In this document: piece by piece, positions 1 through 5,183 of the stretch
Layout of the letters: the number at the start of each line of letters is the position of its first letter
How positions within the stretch are numbered: the stretch's first letter is position 1
Origin: Hydrogenophaga sp.
GTDB lineage: Bacteria; Pseudomonadota; Gammaproteobacteria; Burkholderiales; Burkholderiaceae_C
Reading direction: 5' to 3'
Length of the DNA: 7,477 nucleotides
NCBI GenBank assembly: GCA_030684755.1
Contig: JAUXXN010000278.1
Coordinates: 1 to 7,477, forward strand
Translations under genes and position numbers: made by a program
The notes under the pieces: generated by a model
The model's database searches: none
Seen by the model: only the letters and a program-made list of their open reading frames with translations
Told to the model about the DNA's origin: nothing

Positions 1-78
1 CAGTCGATCTGCAGCCTCTTGAAGCCAGTCTGGCTGCTTGAGCAGCCATTGGCGGATGTCTTCGCTGGTGGATTTCAT
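1..78 (-). CDS. 5' end of an unidentified gene downstream of hsdS (partial)
   Basis: An open frame begins with ATG at 78 and runs off the window edge, leaving 26 visible codons. The peptide starts MKSTSEDIR and continues QWLLKQPDWLQEAADRL. A purine-rich GGGACAGG stands just before the ATG and can serve as ribosome binding site. The gene lies 54 bp behind the hsdS stop on the same strand, so it probably belongs to the same restriction-modification transcript. Acidic, Trp-containing N-termini of this kind (QPDWLQEAA) are ones I associate, from memory only, with AAA-type ATPases encoded between hsdS and hsdR in type I loci. With 26 residues and no motif visible, that assignment is a guess. The seven-T run at 100-106 sits in the spacer upstream. 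It is a real gene start more probably than not; its function is unknown. Confidence 0.55.
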   Translation of the reverse strand, partial: MKSTSEDIRQWLLKQPDWLQEAADRL

Positions 79-132
79 GAACCTGTCCCTGGTTGAGTAT
101 TTTTTTGCTGCAGCCAACTGGACCCAGACGCG

Positions 133-1377
133 CTAGACCAAGCGTGTCCTTCCGGTCAGCAGCTCTTGCATCATGCCCTGCTTGATGGCCCGGGTTTTGG
201 ACAGGCGGGCTTCGAGGGCAGACAGTTCGATGTCCATGGTGAAGAGGACGTTGGCGATGGCGGTTTGTTCCTCTACCCCCGGCAGATTCAGCTCAGCGCT
301 TGCAACATGTCCACGATGGGTAGCGAACACTTTGGTGCCTGCCGCAAGCCGCTTGAGGTGTCGGCTGAACTGAGGCATGAATTGAAGGTAAGCCTTGAAC
401 CCGTCAGCAAGAATTTGCTTGTCAAACCTGGCTGCGATGGTGTGGAGTCCTGATACCACTTCTGAGCCTGCGGCAACTCGGAGTTCAACAGCCTTGCCAA
501 TGCCGTCCATGTCTTCCGAGGCATCTGCGAACACAAGATCACCGTCGCGAAGGCGGTCGAGTGCATACGCTTTGGCTTGCGGCAAACAAGGCATCGCCGT
601 CTGCGCCACGTCGAGAAAAACGCCAGAGGCTCCGTGTATGTCTCCGTAGTGGAGATACTTCACGTCACCGTCTTGCGCCAGCTCAGCGCGAGAGTTGACA
701 CCGTTCTTGAGAAACTGAACGAAGTCGCCAAGCCGTCGGCACTCCCACTCCCCACTGAACCCCGGCAGGCGGGTTTGGCCGGTGAGGAGTTGCTGCATCG
801 CGGCCTGTTTGATGTCGCGCTTCTTGGCGATCAGCCGCTCCAACCCGGCGATCAGGGCATCGACGTCGGAGAGGGCGGTGGCGATGGCGCGTTGTTCTTC
901 CAGCGGTGGCAATGCGCATGGCAATTTAAGCAAGCTGGCTTTCGTCAGCTTGTACCTGCTCGCACCTTGCCTAGTCAGATGCGAGGTCAGATCACGATGT
1001 GCAAAGAACCAGTAGAACCAAGAGGCTTGATTGGCAGTTCCCTTCACAACGTGTGCGTGATTGTTGACGTTGAACTTGCCTTTAACGAGCAAAGTCATTG
1101 GCTGGGAAGCCCACTTGAGAAAGTGGTCGCCATCTTCTCCGATTAAGGCGTATTCACCATCTAGCCTGAACTCATCGATCCATCCTTGAATGCTGGTCGG
1201 GCCGTAGTAAGGATAAGGCCCGGATATCTTGGCCCGCAAAGATTGACTAATGGGATAGCGAAGTTGATTGCAAACTTCAAAAGCATCGCCAACGGCACAT
1301 ACTCTCCACTCGCTAGGTAGATTACCCAACTCAGTGCGCTCATATTTCGCCGCAGGCTCTTGAACCTCCGTGTTCAT
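133..1377 (-). CDS. hsdS: Type I restriction-modification specificity subunit HsdS
   Basis: HsdS is the DNA-recognition subunit that guides HsdM (methylation) and HsdR (cleavage) to a bipartite target. The 414-residue product has the canonical layout. A first target recognition domain spans about residues 20-150 and contains YPYYGPTSIQGWIDEF, GEYALIGEDG and GKFNVNNHAHV. A central conserved helix follows at about 155-208 (PPLEEQRAIATALSDVDALI, KKRDIKQAAMQQLLTGQTRL), then a second recognition domain at about 210-360 and a C-terminal conserved helix at about 365-414 (VEEQTAIANVLFTMDIELSA, KQGMMQELLTGRTRLV). The two helical regions are clear internal repeats. Length is normal for the family and both halves look intact. 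I chose ATG at 1377: it overlaps the preceding stop as ATGA and has GGGAG 10 nt upstream. A GTG at 1383 in the same frame is a valid alternative giving 416 residues. The stop is TAG at 133-135. The target sequence cannot be read from the protein. The first recognition domain is visibly more AT-rich than the conserved helices, as expected of exchangeable TRDs. Confidence 0.96.
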   Translation of the reverse strand: MNTEVQEPAAKYERTELGNLPSEWRVCAVGDAFEVCNQLRYPISQSLRAKISGPYPYYGPTSIQGWIDEFRLDGEYALIGEDGDHFLKWASQPMTLLVKGKFNVNNHAHVVKGTANQASWFYWFFAHRDLTSHLTRQGASRYKLTKASLLKLPCALPPLEEQRAIATALSDVDALIAGLERLIAKKRDIKQAAMQQLLTGQTRLPGFSGEWECRRLGDFVQFLKNGVNSRAELAQDGDVKYLHYGDIHGASGVFLDVAQTAMPCLPQAKAYALDRLRDGDLVFADASEDMDGIGKAVELRVAAGSEVVSGLHTIAARFDKQILADGFKAYLQFMPQFSRHLKRLAAGTKVFATHRGHVASAELNLPGVEEQTAIANVLFTMDIELSALEARLSKTRAIKQGMMQELLTGRTRLV

Positions 1378-1540
1378 CGCCACGCCACTCCCATGCGCTG
1401 AAGGTGCGCTTTCACCCGGCCCGACAGCGCCTCCACCTCATCCACCAGTTCAGGCAGCGGCACCGCATACCGCTTAGCGAATTCCCGAATCCGCCGCGTC
1501 AGCGTCTGGCTCACGCGGTCCAGCTCGGCTTGCAGGCTGG
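1370..1540 (-). repeat. Diverged direct repeat, copy A: second hsdM 3' end next to hsdS
   Basis: This segment matches 1867-2037 with a constant offset of 497 bp and no gaps. The block 1483-1532 is identical over 50 bp to 1980-2029. Closer to the stop codon the copies differ at many, largely synonymous, positions. Similarity starts a few bases past the stop codons (GTGTTCA on the plus strand in both) and fades above about 1540. Both copies read in the HsdM frame and end at aligned TGA codons. The mixture of a perfect block and diverged flanks points to two different hsdM alleles brought together, not to a recent tandem duplication. Confidence 0.9.
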
Positions 1541-1880
1541 CGTTAAGGGCATGCAGCCAAAAGTGCAACGCAGCTTTGCACGATTTAAATTTGTGCGAAG
1601 CCTTCGCACACATTGCCGCTGACTGAAGCACCAGCTTGCGCACGCCCGTGCGAGGGTCTGCGCTGTGTGATGCTCCGACATGGCGCAGGGGTGCCGCGTA
1701 CCGGCCCAACATGTTGAGAAAACCACTATTTTTGATGCACGTCGCCGCAACGTACATCAAAAAACCTTGTTTTTGGTGTGTGTTCATGGCGGTGCTGCGA
1801 TGCACCAAAAGGTCTTGTTCGACAAACTCAGTCTTGGTGTAGGGGTGCTTGAACAGGCTGCTGCTGGTGTTCAGTGCCAT
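1374..1880 (-). CDS. Chimeric 168-aa ORF: unknown N-terminus fused to a second HsdM tail
   Basis: I do not recognise this as a named gene. Residues 116-168 (from LQAELDRVSQTLTRRIRE to GVAWR) align without gaps to the last 53 residues of HsdM, 39 identical by hand count. Weak similarity continues about nine residues upstream (FWLHAL against KWLARL). Residues 1 to about 105 resemble nothing in HsdM and lack domain motifs. That part is Cys-, Lys- and His-rich and its DNA is lower in GC with several inverted repeats. The ATG at 1880 overlaps the hsdM TGA by 10 bp behind GGGGGTGGT. The TGA at 1376-1374 overlaps the hsdS ATG as ATGA. The frame is therefore continuous from hsdM to hsdS, which suits translational coupling. 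It lacks methyltransferase motifs and cannot be an enzyme of that kind. It may be a real small protein, or a recombination scar kept open so ribosomes reach hsdS. I favour the scar. Confidence 0.5.
   Translation of the reverse strand: MALNTSSSLFKHPYTKTEFVEQDLLVHRSTAMNTHQKQGFLMYVAATCIKNSGFLNMLGRYAAPLRHVGASHSADPRTGVRKLVLQSAAMCAKASHKFKSCKAALHFWLHALNASLQAELDRVSQTLTRRIREFAKRYAVPLPELVDEVEALSGRVKAHLQRMGVAWR
1563..1610. repeat. Cluster of three adjacent palindromes inside ORF168
   Basis: Three inverted repeats lie end to end. GTGCAA (1563-1568) pairs with TTGCAC (1576-1581) across a 7-nt loop. ATTTAAAT (1583-1590) is self-complementary. TGTGCGAAG (1592-1600) pairs with CTTCGCACA (1602-1610) around one central base. 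Such packing is unusual inside a coding frame and lies just above the end of the HsdM-homologous part. It could be operator-like or the edge of an inserted repeat; no function is shown by the sequence. Confidence 0.6.
1729..1763. repeat. 35-bp near-perfect inverted repeat within ORF168
   Basis: TTTTTGATG (1729-1737) is perfectly complementary to CATCAAAAA (1755-1763). After one mismatched pair, ACGT (1739-1742) pairs with ACGT (1750-1753), leaving the 7-nt loop CGCCGCA. The arms are 14 positions long with one mismatch. Because of the symmetry, both strands encode a similar peptide here: VAATCIK on the minus strand and VAATYIK on the plus strand. A further palindrome, CAACATGTTG, lies at 1707-1716. 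The structure resembles a dispersed intergenic palindrome more than protein-coding DNA. Confidence 0.7.
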
Positions 1881-2037
1881 ACCACCCCCATTTTTTTCAG
1901 GTGCTCACCCACTTTGGCGGTCAGTGCTTCTACTTCATCGGACAGCGCAGGCAAAGGCGTGGCGTAACGTTCGGCCAACTCCCGAATCCGCCGCGTCAGC
2001 GTCTGGCTCACGCGGTCCAGCTCGGCTTGAAGGTCTT
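1867..2037 (-). repeat. Diverged direct repeat, copy B: native hsdM 3' end
   Basis: This is the partner of the repeat at 1370-1540 and forms the true C-terminal end of HsdM. The identical 50-bp core is 1980-2029. The ATG that opens ORF168 (1880-1878) aligns with the GTG at 1383-1381 that offers the alternative hsdS start. This suggests both alleles once carried a downstream gene starting at the same overlapped position. Copy B alone has a run of seven A (coding strand) at 1897-1891. Confidence 0.9.
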
Positions 2038-4288
2038 GACCCAGGCGGGCCAGCCATTTGTCGTGGATCGTCAAGACTTGGATTTCCACCAGGCTGAGGC
2101 GGGCGTACTGCTCAAAGGCTTGGCGGTCCAGCTGTGCATCGAGTTCTTTCACGGCTTTCTTCAAAGCGGCCTCTTCGGTGCTGAGCGTGAGCCATTGCTT
2201 TAACACCTTCAGCTCGTCGGCGGCTTCCGGGTCGGCGGCAACTTCTTTGATGCGCTCTTTCACGCTGGCGGCGTTCACTTTGTCCAGGCTGGCGAACGCG
2301 CCTTCGTCGCCGCTGTGCTCTTCTTCCAGCTCGGCCAGTTGGCTGCTCACCGCGTCCAGCGCGGCCTGCTTCGCGTCCAGCGCGGTCTGCTCGGCGGCAA
2401 AGTAGCGCGCCACCACGTAGGGTTTGGGCAGCAGGTCGCAGGCCCAGCCTTTGTCTTTTTGTTTGCCTTTTTTGTCGGTCTCCACCACGCGCTGGGCTTT
2501 GGCCACCCAGCCGTCCAGGGCGATCAGGTAGGCGTCGTCCTGCATGGTTTCGGCCCAGTAGTCCATGAGCTGCTGGTACACGGCGTAGGCGTCCACCAAC
2601 GGCGCGGGTTTAAAGCTGGCCAGCAGGTCTTCGGCCAGGGCTTCCACCAGTGCCTTGGGTTGGTCGCCCTTTTTGAAGGCCATGAGGCGTGGGGTGTGGC
2701 GGGTGCGCCAGTCGTCAAACAGGCTGGTGGCTTGGGCGTGGAAGGCTGTGAATTCGGCGTGGCCCAAGATGACTGCCTTGACCTCGGCAATGGGTTGCTG
2801 CAGCTGGCTATAGCCGGGGCGCAGGGGTTTGAAGAGCGTGGCGCGCACGCTGGGCATGACCTGCCAGTAGGCGGCCAGCGCGTCCAGGTCGCGGGTGGTG
2901 ATGCCGCCTTGCAGGTGGGCCGTCAGGTCTTGAATGTCTTCGGGCTCGCTGCTGTCGATGTAGCGCGGCAGGTTGAGGTTGTAGTCGTTTTTGTCGCTGG
3001 CCATTTCATCCAGCGGCACCAGGCGGGCGTAGCCTGCTACGTCTTCGCCTTTGCGGAACGCGTCCACCATGCGGTGAATGTCTTGCTCGCGCAGGCGGTT
3101 TTTGTTGCCATCTTTGATGAAGCCTTTGCTGGCGTCCACCATCATCACGCCCTTGCGGGCGGTGGCGTTTTCTTTGTCCAGCACCAAAATGCAGGCGGGA
3201 ATGCCGGTGCCATAAAACAGGTTGGCAGGCAGGCCGATGATGCCTTTCAAGATGCCACTGGTGACGAGTTGCTTGCGAATGACGGCCTCGGCGTTGCCCC
3301 GGAACAGCACGCCGTGCGGCAAGATGCAGGCGGCTTTGCCATTGGCTTTCATGCTGCGGATGATGTGCAGCAGGTAGGCGTAGTCGCCTTGCTTGGTGGG
3401 TGGTTCGCCCCAGGTGAAGCGTTGGAACGGGTCGTTGGCAGGGGTGAGGCCGGTGCTCCAGGCTTTGTCTGAAAACGGAGGGTTGGCCACCACGTAGTCG
3501 TAAGCGCGTAGTTGCTGGCCGTCCAGAAACTTCGGGTTGCTTAGGGTGTTACCGCTCAAGATATTGGCGGTGGGGAAGTCGTGCAGGATCATGTTCATCC
3601 GCGCGAGGCCAGCGGTGGTCACGTCCTTTTCTTGCCCTTCCAACGTGATTTTGTTGCCAGCTTCGGCGGCCACTTTCAGCAGCAGCGAGCCCGAACCGCA
3701 GGTGGGGTCGTAGGCGGTGGTGCTGGCGCGGGTGTTGTGCGGGCCGATGCCGATCACCTTGGCAATGACGCGGCTGACTTCGCTGGGCGTGTAGAACTGG
3801 CCTTTGCTTTTACCGCTTTCGGTAGCGAAGTGGCGCATGAGGTATTCATACGCATCGCCCAAGATGTCGTCGTGCTCAGCGCGGTTGTCTGAAAAGTCCA
3901 GCTCGGGTTTTTGGAAGATGGCCACCAAGTTGGTGAGGCGGTCCACCATCTCTTTGCCCTGGCCGAGCTTGTTGGGGTCGTTGAAGTCGGGGAAGTCGCT
4001 GCGCGCTAAGCGTGCGTTGGCGTCAATCAGCGGCTGGATGATTTGGGTGTTGATCTTGTCGCCAATGTCGCCCTTACCTTTGAGGGCCACCATATCCGGG
4101 AAGCTGGCACCTTTGGGAATGACAACGGGCGGCGCGAAGTCGTCGGAGTTGGCGTATTTGTCGCTGATGTATTTGATGAACAGCATGAACAGGACGTAGT
4201 CCTTGTACTGGCTGGCATCCATACCGCCGCGCAGTTCGTCGCAGCTGGCCCAGAGGGAAGAATAGAGATCTGACTTTTTGATGGCCAT
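1871..4288 (-). CDS. hsdM: Type I restriction-modification DNA methyltransferase HsdM
   Basis: HsdM transfers the methyl group of S-adenosylmethionine to N6 of adenine in the site recognised by HsdS, and forms the core of both the methylase and the HsdR-containing nuclease. From ATG at 4288 the protein has 805 residues. It begins MAIKKSDLYSSLWASCDEL, the helical HsdM N-domain, with YKDYVLFMLFIKYISDKY soon after. Catalytic-domain landmarks are GQFYTP (about 163-168), the SAM-binding DPTCGSGS (about 194-201) and the catalytic NPPF (about 269-272). ILPHGVLFRG, GLPANLFYGTGIPACILVLD and NLPRYID follow. Beyond about residue 450 comes a long, charged, probably helical and coiled-coil extension, so it is larger than the classical EcoKI-type subunit (about 530 residues) but fits the longer family form. 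A 34-residue upstream extension to 4390 lacks family features and was not used. There is no strong Shine-Dalgarno sequence. The stop is TGA at 1873-1871, overlapped by the start of ORF168. Confidence 0.97.
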   Translation of the reverse strand: MAIKKSDLYSSLWASCDELRGGMDASQYKDYVLFMLFIKYISDKYANSDDFAPPVVIPKGASFPDMVALKGKGDIGDKINTQIIQPLIDANARLARSDFPDFNDPNKLGQGKEMVDRLTNLVAIFQKPELDFSDNRAEHDDILGDAYEYLMRHFATESGKSKGQFYTPSEVSRVIAKVIGIGPHNTRASTTAYDPTCGSGSLLLKVAAEAGNKITLEGQEKDVTTAGLARMNMILHDFPTANILSGNTLSNPKFLDGQQLRAYDYVVANPPFSDKAWSTGLTPANDPFQRFTWGEPPTKQGDYAYLLHIIRSMKANGKAACILPHGVLFRGNAEAVIRKQLVTSGILKGIIGLPANLFYGTGIPACILVLDKENATARKGVMMVDASKGFIKDGNKNRLREQDIHRMVDAFRKGEDVAGYARLVPLDEMASDKNDYNLNLPRYIDSSEPEDIQDLTAHLQGGITTRDLDALAAYWQVMPSVRATLFKPLRPGYSQLQQPIAEVKAVILGHAEFTAFHAQATSLFDDWRTRHTPRLMAFKKGDQPKALVEALAEDLLASFKPAPLVDAYAVYQQLMDYWAETMQDDAYLIALDGWVAKAQRVVETDKKGKQKDKGWACDLLPKPYVVARYFAAEQTALDAKQAALDAVSSQLAELEEEHSGDEGAFASLDKVNAASVKERIKEVAADPEAADELKVLKQWLTLSTEEAALKKAVKELDAQLDRQAFEQYARLSLVEIQVLTIHDKWLARLGQDLQAELDRVSQTLTRRIRELAERYATPLPALSDEVEALTAKVGEHLKKMGVVWH

Positions 4289-4318
4289 TGGAAAAGCTCG
4301 GTGGCGCAGGCGTGTTGG

Positions 4319-4330
4319 GCAAAATTTTGC
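4319..4330. promoter_or_regulatory. 12-bp perfect palindrome upstream of hsdM, possible operator
   Basis: GCAAAATTTTGC is fully self-complementary and lies 31-42 bp upstream of the hsdM ATG, just downstream of the possible -10 element. The position would suit a repressor or controller-protein operator. No regulator gene is in the window and a 12-bp palindrome can occur by chance, so the regulatory role is inference. Confidence 0.3.
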
Positions 4331-4339
4331 TGACGCTTG

Positions 4340-4368
4340 ACGATAGCAGAGCGCCCGACGCCCTTTTT
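4340..4368 (-). promoter_or_regulatory. Possible extended -10 promoter for hsdM
   Basis: On the minus strand TATCGT (4345-4340) is preceded by TGC, giving the TGnTAT extended -10 form, about 50 bp before the hsdM ATG. No good -35 hexamer is present at 17-18 bp; that position holds AT-rich sequence. A separate promoter is plausible because a terminator-like hairpin separates hsdM from torD. Support is weak. Confidence 0.3.
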
Positions 4369-4381
4369 GACACACAAAAAG
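4363..4381. repeat. AT-rich stem-loop between torD and hsdM
   Basis: CTTTTTG (4363-4369) pairs perfectly with CAAAAAG (4375-4381) across the 5-nt loop ACACA. It follows the GC-rich stem at 4391-4414 in the direction of transcription and supplies the T run used in the terminator reading. The plus-strand TTGACA inside it (4367-4372) appears to be incidental. Confidence 0.55.
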
Positions 4382-4414
4382 ACACGGCATTCAGGCCGGA
4401 TTGTGCCGACCTGA
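4376..4414 (-). terminator. Terminator-like hairpin after torD
   Basis: Read on the minus strand, TCAGGTCGG (4414-4406) pairs with CCGGCCTGA (4399-4391) as a 9-bp stem with one G-U pair and a 6-nt loop. A run of five T (4380-4376) follows after about ten bases. The gap between stem and T run is longer than in a textbook intrinsic terminator, so it may be weak. It begins 17 bp past the torD stop and would end the formate dehydrogenase accessory transcript before the restriction genes. Confidence 0.45.
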
Positions 4415-4430
4415 GCGCAGCCCCCTCCCC

Positions 4431-5048
4431 TCACCCCAACATATCAAACCCCTGCGTTTCCACCGACAAAAACGCCCGCGTAAACCCCGCCAGCGCAGCG
4501 TAAAACTTGGCCTTGGGGTGGGCGGCCACCGTGTCGCACATGGCGCTGGTCCAGGGTTGCAGGTGGGTCGTGAAGAATTTTTGTTGTTGGCTGAGGTTGG
4601 CCACTTCGACGTCTTCGCCTGCGATCAGGTAGCGCATGACTTCGCAAAGGTAAGCGAAATGGTCTTCGGTGTCCGACATGGTGTCGTCGCGGCCCAGGCC
4701 GAGGGCTGCGAGGTCGGTGCGCAGGGCTGCTAGGGGTTTTTCGTTCAAAAAGCCGCTGATGTAATGCGAACCGAACAGGAAAATTTCGGGCTTTCCGACG
4801 CCACCGAACAGGGCGTCGAATTCCGCAGCCACATCAGCGTCGCTCACGGCGCGGGCGGCGGCCACCAGGTCGCGCCAGGGTTCTTCTAAAAAGCCACCAG
4901 CAGCAGGCGCTTCGGTGACGGCCACACGCAGTTGGGCCATGAGTTCGGGCGAAGGCGCGGCGTAGTACAGCGCGGCCAGCAGGCCATACACCTCGGCGCG
5001 GGCGGTTTCTTCGTCGAGGGCGGAGGACACGGGGATGGAGTCGTTCAT
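4431..5048 (-). CDS. TorD/DmsD-family molybdoenzyme chaperone, formate dehydrogenase type
   Basis: Members of this all-helical cytoplasmic family bind the twin-arginine signal or apo-form of a molybdenum oxidoreductase and hold it until cofactor insertion and Tat export. The 205-residue product has the family size. Visible landmarks are EFDALFGG (76-83), FLFGSHYISGFLNEKPLAAL (90-109, the Y-x-S-G-x-L-x-x-x-P-L region), DTEDHFAYLCEVMRYLI (126-142, the E-D-H helix) and FFTTHLQPW (158-166), ending near ETQGFDML. The start is ATG at 5048; the region just before it has no good Shine-Dalgarno match. The upstream polyferredoxin and DUF3306-like genes point to a formate dehydrogenase partner, whereas TMAO or DMSO reductase chaperones have other neighbours. 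The partner enzyme is not in the window. Family is confident; substrate is inference. Confidence 0.92.
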   Translation of the reverse strand: MNDSIPVSSALDEETARAEVYGLLAALYYAAPSPELMAQLRVAVTEAPAAGGFLEEPWRDLVAAARAVSDADVAAEFDALFGGVGKPEIFLFGSHYISGFLNEKPLAALRTDLAALGLGRDDTMSDTEDHFAYLCEVMRYLIAGEDVEVANLSQQQKFFTTHLQPWTSAMCDTVAAHPKAKFYAALAGFTRAFLSVETQGFDMLG

Positions 5049-5121
5049 GTTGCTTGCTGCTGAGGTTCGCTGTTCGCTACAAAACTGGGCATGCCGGGGA
5101 TGGGCAAGGCGTGCCGTGGAA

Positions 5122-5183
5122 CTGGCTTTGCCAGGCCACAGGCGCGGTCCCCCTTGGGGGAAGACGCGAAGCGGCGCAGGGGG
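5122..5183. repeat. Palindromic intergenic repeat between the polyferredoxin gene and torD
   Basis: CTGGC-TTT-GCCAG (5122-5134) forms a 5-bp stem with a 3-nt loop, and TCCCCC-TT-GGGGGA (5148-5161) a 6-bp stem with a 2-nt loop. They are followed by GAAGACGCGAAGCGGCGCAG and a G run that abuts the polyferredoxin TAA stop. I recall GGGGGAAG..GCGAAGC..AGGGGG elements as very common between genes in Comamonadaceae, which supports the taxonomic reading. Transcribed on the minus strand it would fold but has no T run, so it suits an RNA-stabilising or REP-like role better than termination. Confidence 0.6.

Noticed and set aside
100..106. Seven-T run before the leftmost gene as a phase-variable tract
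   Set aside because: Seven bases is short for efficient slippage. It lies outside the coding frame and the -10/-35 context is not recognisable.
1700..1720. Integron attC-like core (GCCCAAC)
   Set aside because: It matches RYYYAAC, but I found no properly spaced GTTRRRY partner, no typical attC fold and no integrase.
2315..3472. Plus-strand 385-codon open frame opposite hsdM
   Set aside because: It is antisense to well-conserved HsdM coding sequence including the methyltransferase motifs. Its Val/Gly/His-rich composition is typical of a mirror frame in GC-rich DNA.
4289..4390. 34-residue N-terminal extension of HsdM
   Set aside because: It translates the intergenic hairpins. HsdM family sequence begins at MAIKKSDLYSSL from 4288.
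4367..4395. Plus-strand TTGACA as a -35 element
   Set aside because: At 17 bp spacing the -10 position reads TTCAGG, a poor match within a stem-loop, and no plus-strand gene follows.
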